64,000 nt of DNA, from contig JBBCKD010000027.1 in the NCBI GenBank assembly GCA_037191015.1, positions 558,001-622,000 on the forward strand, written 5' to 3'. Position 1 is the first letter of the stretch, and each line of letters begins with the position of its first letter. Of this stretch, positions 7,539 through 16,083 are shown piece after piece. This DNA comes from Ravibacter sp037191015 (GTDB lineage: Bacteria > Bacteroidota > Bacteroidia > Cytophagales > Spirosomataceae). The translations under genes were made by a program, and so were the position numbers. The notes beneath the pieces were generated by a model, which was given only the letters and a program-made list of their open reading frames with translations, searched no databases and had not been told where the DNA came from.

Positions 7539-9566
7539 CTATTCCAAAATAACCCTATGCATATTGGGTTTATTCCTCTCTCCGTATTTTACGTGAAGAT
7601 AATACCACCCCCGAGGCATATTCTTAGCATTGATTTGTATCTGATTGTCATTTATGAACGCCTTTTGAGAGAATAACTCCTGAACATTGATTGTTTGAAG
7701 CGCAATCGTTGACTTATCCGAATAAAGAACTATTTCGTCAGGCAACCCTTCAACATTCACCGGCTTCTCAAATTCGATGGTAATATAGTCTTTAGCCGGG
7801 TTCGGATATATGGTATAGGCTAGCAGGCAGTTTACAGTCGTCATAGTTATGTTTGCCCCTGAAGAGCCACAAGTGTTGATAGCTGCTACTGAAATATTGG
7901 AAGATTCCGCCACATAGTCCTGGAAATCGACACTAGGTGTATTGGTAGCGCCGACAAAACCTCCACTACTTGGGAACTGTACCTGCCAACTGTAGGTTGT
8001 TCCAGGCCCTTGGTTTAAAGGAAAGGCTGTAAGCTGCTCTATTTGACCAGTACAAATGGTATATCCTGATGAATAATTTATAGTGCTAACGTTTGGAGGA
8101 CCGACCCAAACAAGTCTACTTTCCTCAATTCCTCCACCTCCACAAATTGTATGAAGCATAGAAATAGTAGCTTTAATTGTTACCCACCCACTACCCATCC
8201 CCACTCTTGTCGCAACTCCAGTCGAAGAGTTAATAGAAAGAAGAGATGTATTGCTACTTGACCAGCTAAAACCGAATCCAAGAGGATTATCAATTGTATA
8301 AGTGTGGTTACCGGAGCATACTAAGGTAGGGCCATTAATTGGGCCAAACGCTTCAACGTTATAAAGACAGCTACTATACGATGCAATGTGGCTATTAATC
8401 TGAGCTTGAGAAGAAGCTGCAAAAAAAACATTAGAAATGTTGTCCCCGCTGCACATAACCGATCTGTCAGGCTCACAATCTGATCCTTCACTATCTGGGT
8501 GAGTCGCACTAAACAGATGACCTATTTCATGGGTCATGGTATAGTAGTTAAATGCCTCATTAATAGCAAATGCATAAGACGCATTTTTATATCGACACAT
8601 TGCGCCTACGCCGTTCACCGTCGGAACAGCTCCCAATAACTCAAAACTAGAAGGCGGGACCTTCCCTGTATAAAATAAAGCTGCATCTCTCTTTTCACTC
8701 GTTCTGTTAGTATTCCAATAATCAGCGAATTCACTTATAATGGCATCCGGATCAGCTAAAGACGAATTGGCGCTGTATGGATCTGTAGAAGCGTTTGTAT
8801 GAATAAACTGTTTGATCAGTAAAAAACGTATATTAAAGGTAGTAGAATATATCCCATCCATTATGTTCGTATTAGCTTGCAGAGCACTCAAAACATTGGA
8901 CATATTACTACCATGACTAACATAATACTCGCCATCGCATTCATTAATAATTTCAACAATCCTACAAACTGAAGAAGCCATCGGTTGTATTTTTTCAACA
9001 AAATCCTGATCAGTTCGATCAAGATTCCCAGATTCTACATGACAGAAGCCTTCAACCTGTGTGTCTGCCATTTTATAAATCAATACATTACTATTAGAAT
9101 CCGGAACGAATGAGTTTAACATATCAACAATATAGATCCCATTTTTTTTATCAACAATTATCCCTTTAATGTAGTTGTCGGAAATATAGATCCTAACCCA
9201 TTGATCTTTGTCGTTGTTAACAAAACCCTCGTAGGTATTACATTGATCTCTGTCTATTATAGTTTCATCTTGACCATCAGTGACTACAGTTGTGTAATTA
9301 GGAGCTCGAATCTCATTTTTGTTCAATTTAACTTCCCAAGAAATACTACTACTAACAGTAAGCAAAAAACTACCCCCATCATTTTCAACAAGCCGAGTTA
9401 ATTGCCGTAAATCTAATAGTCCAACATGATACTCTTTTACTAATTTCGAGATACTCGCTTTATGATCGGAAGGTAAGCTAACTTTCTCTAAACGAAACAA
9501 ATTCTGCCCGTACGAAAAACTCGAAATCAGCAAAAATACTGAGAAAAAAATAAATTGCTTCATCAT
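7539..9566 (-). CDS. Secreted metzincin (reprolysin-like) metalloprotease with T9SS sorting domain
   Basis: A 675-residue secreted protease. Order of parts: signal peptide (1-20, ending SYGQ), a propeptide-like region (about 21-200), a catalytic domain with the extended zinc site HEIGHLFSATH (H346, H350, H356, with E347 as base) and a Met-turn SVMCSG (M371), an Ig/PKD-like region (about 405-575), and a C-terminal type IX sorting domain beginning YPNPAKDYITIEF (about 585-675). It should be exported by the T9SS and released or anchored at the surface; a PorP/SprF protein is encoded about 5.5 kb away. The base composition is visibly richer in A and T than the neighbours, suggesting recent acquisition. 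Substrate is unknown. Confidence 0.88.
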   Translation of the reverse strand: MMKQFIFFSVFLLISSFSYGQNLFRLEKVSLPSDHKASISKLVKEYHVGLLDLRQLTRLVENDGGSFLLTVSSSISWEVKLNKNEIRAPNYTTVVTDGQDETIIDRDQCNTYEGFVNNDKDQWVRIYISDNYIKGIIVDKKNGIYIVDMLNSFVPDSNSNVLIYKMADTQVEGFCHVESGNLDRTDQDFVEKIQPMASSVCRIVEIINECDGEYYVSHGSNMSNVLSALQANTNIMDGIYSTTFNIRFLLIKQFIHTNASTDPYSANSSLADPDAIISEFADYWNTNRTSEKRDAALFYTGKVPPSSFELLGAVPTVNGVGAMCRYKNASYAFAINEAFNYYTMTHEIGHLFSATHPDSEGSDCEPDRSVMCSGDNISNVFFAASSQAQINSHIASYSSCLYNVEAFGPINGPTLVCSGNHTYTIDNPLGFGFSWSSSNTSLLSINSSTGVATRVGMGSGWVTIKATISMLHTICGGGGIEESRLVWVGPPNVSTINYSSGYTICTGQIEQLTAFPLNQGPGTTYSWQVQFPSSGGFVGATNTPSVDFQDYVAESSNISVAAINTCGSSGANITMTTVNCLLAYTIYPNPAKDYITIEFEKPVNVEGLPDEIVLYSDKSTIALQTINVQELFSQKAFINDNQIQINAKNMPRGWYYLHVKYGERNKPNMHRVILE

Positions 9567-9791
9567 ATGTTAATTTATTATAGTTAAGAATGATAGTAAG
9601 ACACTTGTTTCAATTGGAATTTTTAAATTTTTTATAAAAAATCACAATTTATAATATACAGATATATTCTCATTTTACAACCACCTAATTACGCTCTTTT
9701 TTTAAGGGGTTGGATACTGTATGAGAAATGTAAGATACAAAGCTGCTATCTCACTAGTATTAGCTGCTACCTGGAATTCCCATTATCCAAT
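9567..9791. other. AT-rich non-coding gap
   Basis: The 225 bases between the protease and the next minus-strand gene are strongly AT-rich and contain no open frame worth reporting. This gap must hold the promoter of the protease gene, but no clean TTTG/TAnnTTTG pair was found on the minus strand. Confidence 0.4.
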
Positions 9792-10187
9792 TTACGGTGT
9801 ATTAAGAATTTCGAATTTCGAAAATTCGATTGGAAAATAATCTAAATTAAGGTGATCATAATTTTTAAGTTCGTACCATGTCGCACAGAAACGAATTTCT
9901 GAATTCACAGCCACGTCTTCCGGCAGGTTACATGGATCCAGGTTTGTGTCCGTTCCTTTTAGTTTAATTCTAACTCTAGAATCTTGACCCGAAAAGCGAG
10001 TGTATTGTACAACAATACCGATCTCGTTGGACAATTTAGTCAGGGCTTTAAGATCTTCTCTACCCAATACAAAGTCACAGGCCGGAAGCTCAACTCCTCC
10101 ACCATCGCAGGCATTCAATTCCCGTTGACGGCATGCCGACAGAAGAAACAGTCCCCCTACCATAATATGCACAAATAGCATTTTCAT
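9792..10187 (-). CDS. Hypothetical lipoprotein in the AT-rich island
   Basis: An unrecognised protein of about 131 residues. Starting at the ATG at 10187 gives MKMLFVHIMVGGLFLLSACRQ, a convincing lipoprotein signal with lipobox LSAC; an in-frame ATG at 10250 would add 21 residues and push the signal inward, so the inner start is preferred. The mature part contains three further cysteines and no motif I know. It lies between the secreted protease and another small lipoprotein gene, all on the minus strand and all AT-rich, so the three may have arrived together. Confidence 0.6.
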   Translation of the reverse strand: MKMLFVHIMVGGLFLLSACRQRELNACDGGGVELPACDFVLGREDLKALTKLSNEIGIVVQYTRFSGQDSRVRIKLKGTDTNLDPCNLPEDVAVNSEIRFCATWYELKNYDHLNLDYFPIEFSKFEILNTP

Positions 10188-10372
10188 CTTATCTCTATTA
10201 AAGTGATTAACGCCTATATATTCTAATATTAAATTTATTTTTCTTCTCATATTTTACATGAATGTACTGAATGCTTCGAAGCGAATTCTTCGCATTTATT
10301 TGTATTTGATTTGTTACTTGACAGAGTAAACGTTTTATTTTTCATAGAAAAAAGTATTTAGTAATACATAAG

Positions 10373-10840
10373 CTATTTCTTGATCAACAATTTAACAGCG
10401 TAGCCGACGGAGGGATCGTCGTTCGGTTGGCTATATATATTTGCAATACCAATCTGGTAAGATTTAAATGTTCTTATGAATCTTTCAGGCCAGCCGGATA
10501 AATCTGCCCATGACTTTTCTTTATAGGGCTGACCATTTATCTGAGTAAAAGAAGTCCTGAAGTTTAGTGTGTCACTACCCATTGAAATAGTCGCATCATA
10601 TATCCTGTATACCTCTAAAGTTTCTTCTTCAAAAAGATGCCCTTTTGCATGTAAAAGACCTTCAGTAAAAACTACATTTACCCCTACCAGTTTGATAGGT
10701 ATTGCCTCGTCATCAACCTCTAACGATTTTGTCTCGCCCTTTTTTATAATTATTTGCGACGCACTGGGCTCTGGTTCTGCGCGTTTACAAGAGAAAATCA
10801 AAAGAAAGCACGTTATGGTGATTAAAATGAGCTTTTTCAT
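10373..10840 (-). CDS. Hypothetical lipoprotein
   Basis: A 155-residue protein of unknown function. The N-terminus MKKLILITITCFLLIFSCKRAEPE is a lipoprotein signal peptide with the acceptor Cys at residue 18 in IFSC. The mature region is rich in beta-type sequence and has no recognised domain. It is the first gene of three minus-strand genes in the AT-rich island, and immediately upstream (10879-11005) lies a multi-hairpin element that could be its leader. No function is proposed. Confidence 0.65.
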   Translation of the reverse strand: MKKLILITITCFLLIFSCKRAEPEPSASQIIIKKGETKSLEVDDEAIPIKLVGVNVVFTEGLLHAKGHLFEEETLEVYRIYDATISMGSDTLNFRTSFTQINGQPYKEKSWADLSGWPERFIRTFKSYQIGIANIYSQPNDDPSVGYAVKLLIKK

Positions 10841-10878
10841 ATAAGAAACGGTTTTTTGGCTGGGTAATCCGATATGAG

Positions 10879-11005
10879 CCGCTCGCTTTTAAGCGATAGC
10901 TAAGCACCTCTTAGCGGAAGACCCTGTTGTCTTCTGAAGGGTTGGAATCGACAAGGAACAAAACTATAATTGGCGGCTTTCAAAGCTACGTAGCCTGAAT
11001 TATAG
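10879..11005. other. Multi-hairpin structured intergenic element
   Basis: Five perfect short inverted repeats occur in 127 bases. CCGCT (10879-10883)/AGCGG (10913-10917) encloses CGCTT/AAGCG (10884-10888/10891-10895) and GCTAAG/CTTAGC (10899-10904/10910-10915). Next comes GAAGAC/GTCTTC (10917-10922/10929-10934). Last is CTATAATT/AATTATAG (10964-10971/10998-11005), enclosing GGC/GCC and GCTTT/AAAGC. This density is far above the surroundings. It could be a structured RNA leader for the minus-strand lipoprotein gene, or the remnant of a transposon end. I do not recognise the family. Confidence 0.5.
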
Positions 11006-11252
11006 ATTCTTTCCCCCTAAGAATGAGACTATGTCAGATCTCTTTTATTAAATTCACGACTTAATTAAATCATCGCTACTGGTGCCAATTGAATAAAAAC
11101 AAGCAAGACATCAAAAGTACATATATGTTTTCCCAGGCTTACTTAATCAAGGTTTTATACGAAAAAAAACAACCCGAAGTTAAATTACAACAAATAATCC
11201 AATTAAATTTTATATTATTACAAATTAGGTATCATCTCCTTCTAATACCAAT
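11006..11252. other. Non-coding stretch before the TMEM220-like gene
   Basis: About 250 AT-rich bases. Short open frames here have no coding character. It must carry the promoter for the following plus-strand gene, but no clear TAnnTTTG box is visible. Confidence 0.4.
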
Positions 11253-11606
11253 ATGCGTTATCTCGCTATTATTTTCGCCCTTTGCTTCCTGCTGAGCGCC
11301 TTTGTGCAGCTCAACGATCCCGATCCCGCTATCTGGATCACGCTTTACCTCGTCCCCGCGCTGGTTTCAATTCTCTTCCTGAAAACCAGGCTGAATTCCT
11401 ACGTATACCTCTTCCTGGCCGTTATCTATTTTGCCATTGCTATTTACCAATGGCCTCCCGAATTCGAGGGCTTCCTCTTTGGTGAGGTGCAGACCATGCG
11501 GAATATGAACATAGAGCTGGCCCGGGAATCGTTCGGCACGGGAATAGTGGCCGTTGCCATGCTCATTCTCGGCATTCATACAATGCGTATCGAAAGAAAA
11601 GGCTGA
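11253..11606 (+). CDS. TMEM220-family membrane protein
   Basis: A 117-residue integral membrane protein with about four hydrophobic segments (residues 4-22, 28-45, 49-66 and 93-112). The motif FVQLNDPDPAIWITLY near the N-terminus is characteristic of the transmembrane-220 family, widespread in Bacteroidota and without known function. It is convergent with birA, 27 bases apart. Base composition returns to the local norm here, marking the right side of the AT-rich island. Confidence 0.8.
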   Translation: MRYLAIIFALCFLLSAFVQLNDPDPAIWITLYLVPALVSILFLKTRLNSYVYLFLAVIYFAIAIYQWPPEFEGFLFGEVQTMRNMNIELARESFGTGIVAVAMLILGIHTMRIERKG

Positions 11607-11633
11607 CGTACGCCGCAAGGTAAAGGAAGCTGC

Positions 11634-12392
11634 CTACCATACCCACGCAATTTCCTTTACCTCAAATTCTTTCTCTCCGTCGGCGGTAAGCACTTTCAGC
11701 CTCCCGCTGGGGGTCACGCCGGTAATTACCCCTGAAAAATATTCTTCTCCCGACGCGAAGGTCCTGACTTCTCCCACCCCCATCATTTCCCCGGTATAAA
11801 GCCTGTCGAGCTCTTCAGCCGGTAAGGTAGCCAGGTAGCCATAACATTCCTCGATATGCAGGAACAATTGCTCCAGCTCATTTTCCAGCGAATAAAAAAC
11901 ACCGGTTTCCAGGGCAAGCGACGTTGCCCGGGGATTTGAAAATCCCTTCTGGTTCATATTCAGGCCGATCCCTACGACGGCATTTGTAACTGAACTGCCG
12001 CGCAGGGTATTTTCGATAAGAATGCCCGCTACTTTCCTGCTGCCAATCATCACGTCATTAGGCCATTTGACGGTTACTCCTTCCCCGGCAACCGAACGTA
12101 CGTAACGCTGAACGCCCAGCGCGATGCATTGCGAGAGGCCGAATTGGGCCGAAGCGCTGAGATTGTCCGGCTTCAGTATGATAGAAAACATAAAGTTCGA
12201 CCCCGGTTCCGCCTCCCACGAATTCCCCTGCATCCCCCTCCCGGCCGTCTGTTCGTCGGTGATAATAACGTCCCCGTTTTCTCCAAGCCCCGAACGAACT
12301 TTACCTGCCGCAATGTCGTTAGTTGAATGACAAGATGTCAGATAATATATGTTTTTCCCTATAAATGTTGTTTTCGAAGCAGGTTTGTACAC
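11634..12392 (-). CDS. birA: Biotin--[acetyl-CoA-carboxylase] ligase
   Basis: A 252-residue biotin protein ligase that activates biotin with ATP and attaches it to the carboxyl-carrier protein. The biotinyl-AMP site GRGMQGNSWEA (the GRGRxGRxW equivalent, about residues 51-61), the segment VKWPNDVMI and the core GIGLNMNQ are all present. There is no N-terminal helix-turn-helix, so it is the single-function form. The frame has no upstream ATG; the start is the GTG at 12392, with a stop codon in frame 24 bases upstream. It is divergent from rsfS with an 82-bp gap between them. Confidence 0.92.
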   Translation of the reverse strand: MYKPASKTTFIGKNIYYLTSCHSTNDIAAGKVRSGLGENGDVIITDEQTAGRGMQGNSWEAEPGSNFMFSIILKPDNLSASAQFGLSQCIALGVQRYVRSVAGEGVTVKWPNDVMIGSRKVAGILIENTLRGSSVTNAVVGIGLNMNQKGFSNPRATSLALETGVFYSLENELEQLFLHIEECYGYLATLPAEELDRLYTGEMMGVGEVRTFASGEEYFSGVITGVTPSGRLKVLTADGEKEFEVKEIAWVW

Positions 12393-12474
12393 TTTTTGGG
12401 GTTTATTTTAATACTTTTACACTTTAACACTTCCCTGTTGGAAACTTCCTTTTTCCGGGGATATAAAATTGCGA

Positions 12475-12858
12475 ATGAAACAACGTAAAAATAAAGAAGT
12501 TTCCTCTTATGATCTCTGCCAGACAGTAATTAAGGGAATGCACGAAAAGAAAGCCCTTGATGTAGTTGTACTGGATTTACAGAATGTCAAAAATGCAGTG
12601 TCAGATTATTTCGTTATCTGTACCGGCACTTCAGACACACATATCAGCGCCATAGCAGACTCGGTCGTCGAGGAGGTAAAAAAAGTCTCCGGCACGGAAG
12701 GCATCCACTCTGAAGGCATGACCAACCGCGAATGGATACTGATCGATTACCTGGATGTGGTGGTGCATGTATTTAATAAAGAAAAACGGGCCTATTATGA
12801 TCTGGAGGAGCTTTGGGGCGATGCTATACAGGTAGAAGCCTCCGAGGTACATGCCTGA
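12475..12858 (+). CDS. rsfS: Ribosome silencing factor RsfS
   Basis: A 127-residue RsfS/DUF143 protein. It binds uL14 on the large ribosomal subunit and blocks subunit joining when nutrients are scarce. The family core is clear: DYFVICTGTSDTHISAIAD, then the E-G-x-x-NREWILIDYLDVVVHVF segment. The ATG at 12475 is preferred to the in-frame TTG two codons earlier. It is followed by ftsH 67 bases downstream on the same strand, an arrangement common in Bacteroidota, so the two are probably co-transcribed. Confidence 0.94.
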   Translation: MKQRKNKEVSSYDLCQTVIKGMHEKKALDVVVLDLQNVKNAVSDYFVICTGTSDTHISAIADSVVEEVKKVSGTEGIHSEGMTNREWILIDYLDVVVHVFNKEKRAYYDLEELWGDAIQVEASEVHA

Positions 12859-12925
12859 TCCCCCCCGAACGACACACATCAAACGCCCGTCAAATCAGTT
12901 TTGAATCTATTACGCTGAGAATATA

Positions 12926-14983
12926 ATGTCAGAAAACGAAAACAAGAGAAATCCCATCAATCCGAAGGGAACGCCGAGAGGTTATCAAAGCTGGATCATT
13001 ATCTCGCTTATTGCGGCGATACTGATCATTACTTTTCTCAATAAAAGTACTTCCACCGATATCAGCCAGAAGAAATTTGAAAAAATGGTAGCTGACAAGG
13101 AGGTCAGCAAGGTTACCATTGTCAACGACAATATGGTGGAAGTTACACTTACGGAGGACGCTCTGAAACAGGAAAAATACCAGAATCTGAACAAGGACAA
13201 CAATTATCTCGGCCCGCGTTCAGGTCCGCATTACCAGTTCCAGATCACGTCGGCTGAGACATTCAAAAAAGACCTGGCCGAAATGCAGAAAGAAATTCCG
13301 GACAGCGAAAAAATAGAATACAAGATCGACACACGTAGCGACCTGATGACCTGGCTGGCCAATTGGGGGATCTTTATCATCATGATCGTAGTGATGTATT
13401 TCCTGCTGAGCCGGATGACCGGCGGCGTGGGCCCTGGCGGACAGATATTCAATATCGGACGTTCGAGGGCTACCCTGTTCGATGCCGAAAATAAGGTTAA
13501 AATCACGTTCAGCGATGTAGCCGGCCTCGACGAAGCCAAAGAAGAGATCAAGGAGATCGTAGATTACCTGAAGAGCGCCGACAAATTTAAAAAACTGGGT
13601 GCCAAGATTCCTAAAGGAGCTCTTTTGATAGGCCCTCCGGGCACAGGGAAAACCCTTCTTGCCAAAGCAGTGGCAGGGGAAGCCGCCGTGCCGTTCTTTT
13701 CACTTTCCGGCTCCGACTTCGTGGAAATGTTTGTAGGAGTAGGTGCCGCCAGGGTGCGTGACCTCTTCAAGCAGGCAAAGGAAAAAGCGCCTTGTATCAT
13801 TTTTATCGATGAAATCGACGCCATAGGACGGTCAAGAGGACGCGGCGCTATGCCGGGAGCCAACGACGAAAGGGAAAACACGCTCAACTCGCTTCTGGTG
13901 GAGATGGACGGGTTTGCTACCGATTCGGGTATCATTATCCTGGCAGCGACCAACCGTCCTGATGTCCTCGACTCTGCCTTGCTGCGTCCCGGGCGTTTTG
14001 ACCGGCAGATATCGGTCGACAAACCGGATGTTATCGGCCGCGAAGCTATCTTCAGGGTTCACCTGAAGCCGCTGAGCCTGAACGAAGACGTGGATGTACA
14101 GAAGCTGGCGGTACAGACGCCGGGCTTTGCAGGAGCCGAAATAGCGAACGTTTGTAACGAAGCCGCCCTGATCGCCGCCCGGCGTGACCGGGATTCGGTT
14201 ACCATGCAGGACTTCCAGGATGCCATGGACCGTGTGATAGGCGGGCTGGAGAAAAAAAACAAGCTCATTTCGCCGGAAGAAAAGCAGATCGTGGCTTACC
14301 ACGAAGCAGGCCATGCCGTCGCAGGCTGGTTCCTGGAGCACGCCGACCCGTTGGTCAAAGTAACGATCGTGCCCCGCGGGGTGGCTGCCCTCGGGTATGC
14401 CCAGTACCTCCCCCGTGAGCAATATCTTTACCGTTCAGAACAGTTATTTGACGAGATGTGCATGACTTTGGGCGGAAGGGCTGCCGAAGATGTGGTTTTC
14501 GGGAAAATATCTACCGGCGCCCTCAGCGACCTGGAACGGGTTACGAAAGTGGCTTACAGCATGGTAACAATGTACGGTATGAACGATAAAATCGGGAATA
14601 TATCCTACTATGACTCCAAGCAGTCGGAATACGCTTTCACAAAACCTTATTCCGAAGCGACGGCCGAAGCAATCGACAGCGAAGTAAGGATCCTGGTCGA
14701 CCAGGCTTACCAGCACGTCAGGCAGCTCCTGGTTGACAAAAAAGAGGAGCTCGAAAAAATAGCCCAGGAACTTCTCAAAAAAGAGATCCTGTTTCAAAGC
14801 GATCTCGAACAACTGATAGGCAAAAGGCCTTTTGAAAAGGAGACGAGCTACCAGGCTTATATAAACAGGAAATCAAAAGAGGAAGAGGAAATAGTGAAGC
14901 ATGCTCATGAACAGGTAGAAAACCAGCATCTGAATGAGACTGTTGCGGAAGAAACCTCAGATAACGATACGCAAAACTCATAA
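12926..14983 (+). CDS. ftsH: ATP-dependent zinc metalloprotease FtsH
   Basis: A 685-residue membrane-bound AAA protease that degrades misfolded membrane proteins and short-lived regulators. Two transmembrane segments (about 22-39 and 146-162) flank a periplasmic domain. The AAA module has Walker A GPPGTGKT (236-243), Walker B IIFIDEID (291-298), the pore motif F-V-G near 269-271 and arginine fingers in RPGRFDR. The protease site is HEAGH (459-463). The charged, glutamate-rich tail after residue 620 is family-typical. It is ended by a perfect 22-bp inverted repeat. Confidence 0.97.
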   Translation: MSENENKRNPINPKGTPRGYQSWIIISLIAAILIITFLNKSTSTDISQKKFEKMVADKEVSKVTIVNDNMVEVTLTEDALKQEKYQNLNKDNNYLGPRSGPHYQFQITSAETFKKDLAEMQKEIPDSEKIEYKIDTRSDLMTWLANWGIFIIMIVVMYFLLSRMTGGVGPGGQIFNIGRSRATLFDAENKVKITFSDVAGLDEAKEEIKEIVDYLKSADKFKKLGAKIPKGALLIGPPGTGKTLLAKAVAGEAAVPFFSLSGSDFVEMFVGVGAARVRDLFKQAKEKAPCIIFIDEIDAIGRSRGRGAMPGANDERENTLNSLLVEMDGFATDSGIIILAATNRPDVLDSALLRPGRFDRQISVDKPDVIGREAIFRVHLKPLSLNEDVDVQKLAVQTPGFAGAEIANVCNEAALIAARRDRDSVTMQDFQDAMDRVIGGLEKKNKLISPEEKQIVAYHEAGHAVAGWFLEHADPLVKVTIVPRGVAALGYAQYLPREQYLYRSEQLFDEMCMTLGGRAAEDVVFGKISTGALSDLERVTKVAYSMVTMYGMNDKIGNISYYDSKQSEYAFTKPYSEATAEAIDSEVRILVDQAYQHVRQLLVDKKEELEKIAQELLKKEILFQSDLEQLIGKRPFEKETSYQAYINRKSKEEEEIVKHAHEQVENQHLNETVAEETSDNDTQNS

Positions 14984-14988
14984 TCCAT

Positions 14989-15034
14989 AGAAAACCACGA
15001 ACAGGCGCCCAAGGGCGCCTGTTCGTGGTTTTCT
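14989..15034. terminator. Perfect 22-bp terminator hairpin after ftsH
   Basis: The left arm (14989-15010) and right arm (15013-15034) are perfectly complementary over 22 bases with only AA between them. The GC-rich inner part (GGCGCCC...GGGCGCC) and the outer AAAACCA/TGGTTTT ends give an A run on one side and a T run on the other, so it can act in both directions. It lies six bases after the ftsH stop. Confidence 0.9.
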
Positions 15035-15076
15035 ACCTTCCAGGCCATTCAAAACCCCGTAGAAACCGACGGTCCT

Positions 15077-15973
15077 ATGACTTGCTTCCGAAAATACATT
15101 CCAAGCCTTGCCCTGCTTTTCTCTTTCTGCTGTATTCCCATGCTCACGGTAGCCCAGAAAGAGGTAATGTTCGATCAGTACATCGAAGCGCCGATTGCTA
15201 TTAATCCCGCCTATACCGGCACACAGGAGCATTTCAATCTCAATATTTTATTGCGTCGCCGGTGGTTTTCCATACCGTCGGCTCCCGTAACCTCCACGCT
15301 GTATGCAGACGGTAGCGTAGCCGGCGGTCGTGTCGGCATCGGCTTTATGGCTATGAACGACCAGATGAGCCCTTTTGCCACTACGGGATTCTACGGCAGC
15401 ACTTCCTACATTCACCGCACAGGCTCCGGGTGGAAGCTTTCACTGGGGGTACAGGGAGGCGTTAATGTACTCCCCGTTTATGGTCAGGGGTATTCCGGGC
15501 GCAAAATGCTCGGCAGCTTCGGGCTGGGCGTGCTGGCACAGCATGACAACTTCTATCTCGGCTTTTCGAAACCGGAACTGCTTTCGCTAAATTTCAGCAA
15601 TCAAAACAGCAACTGGGATTACCAGTTGCCGCTCTATGCTACCACCGGCGGTAAAATAAGACTGAATGAAGACTTCATCGCTACCCCTAACGGGACAGTG
15701 ATCATCGACAATTCATTCAAGAACGAAGTCCATATCGGTTCAAAGCTCTGGTACAAAAAGCTGGTAGGCGCCGGGGTCTTTTTCAGGACCGGCGAGGTCA
15801 ACAGGATCCACGTCGTCGCTGAAGCCCAGGTCGGGAAAAATATCCGCGTAGGGTATGCCTATGACTCGAAAACCGTTGAAAGCCGGTATACCCCTGTGGG
15901 GGTCGGGATATCAGGCATGCACGAATTGATTTTCAGATTTATCCCCAACCCCGTTTCGTTTAATTATTACTAA
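15077..15973 (+). CDS. PorP/SprF-family type IX secretion system membrane protein
   Basis: A 298-residue outer-membrane protein. It has a signal peptide ending TVAQ (about residue 27), the family hallmark PIAINPAYTGT, and alternating beta-strand sequence to the C-terminal NPVSFNYY. PorP/SprF proteins are beta-barrels that associate with PorE/SprE and type-B sorting-domain adhesins of the T9SS, used in secretion and gliding. No partner adhesin is adjacent; the gene stands alone between ftsH and sucA. The nearest likely T9SS cargo in this window is the metalloprotease at 7.5-9.6 kb, though that one carries the more common type-A tail. Confidence 0.88.
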   Translation: MTCFRKYIPSLALLFSFCCIPMLTVAQKEVMFDQYIEAPIAINPAYTGTQEHFNLNILLRRRWFSIPSAPVTSTLYADGSVAGGRVGIGFMAMNDQMSPFATTGFYGSTSYIHRTGSGWKLSLGVQGGVNVLPVYGQGYSGRKMLGSFGLGVLAQHDNFYLGFSKPELLSLNFSNQNSNWDYQLPLYATTGGKIRLNEDFIATPNGTVIIDNSFKNEVHIGSKLWYKKLVGAGVFFRTGEVNRIHVVAEAQVGKNIRVGYAYDSKTVESRYTPVGVGISGMHELIFRFIPNPVSFNYY

Positions 15974-16010
15974 AAACATGTTTTTCAAATATTCTGATTA
16001 ACATACGTTT

Positions 16011-16045
16011 TTTGTGTCTTTTTAAGGTAACATAGCTTACATTTG
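16011..16045 (+). promoter_or_regulatory. Candidate Bacteroidota promoter for sucA
   Basis: TTTG (16011-16014) and TACATTTG (16038-16045) are spaced by 23 bases, slightly longer than the usual 19-21. The -7 box is a full match to TAnnTTTG and lies 38 bases before the sucA start. Confidence 0.5.
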
Positions 16046-16083
16046 CATTCACACAGAATACTAAAAAAATACGTGCTCCGGCA

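Noticed and set aside
11089..11295. 68-codon plus-strand frame before the TMEM220-like gene
   Set aside because: AT-rich, lacks an ATG with support, and overlaps the start of the better gene in another frame.
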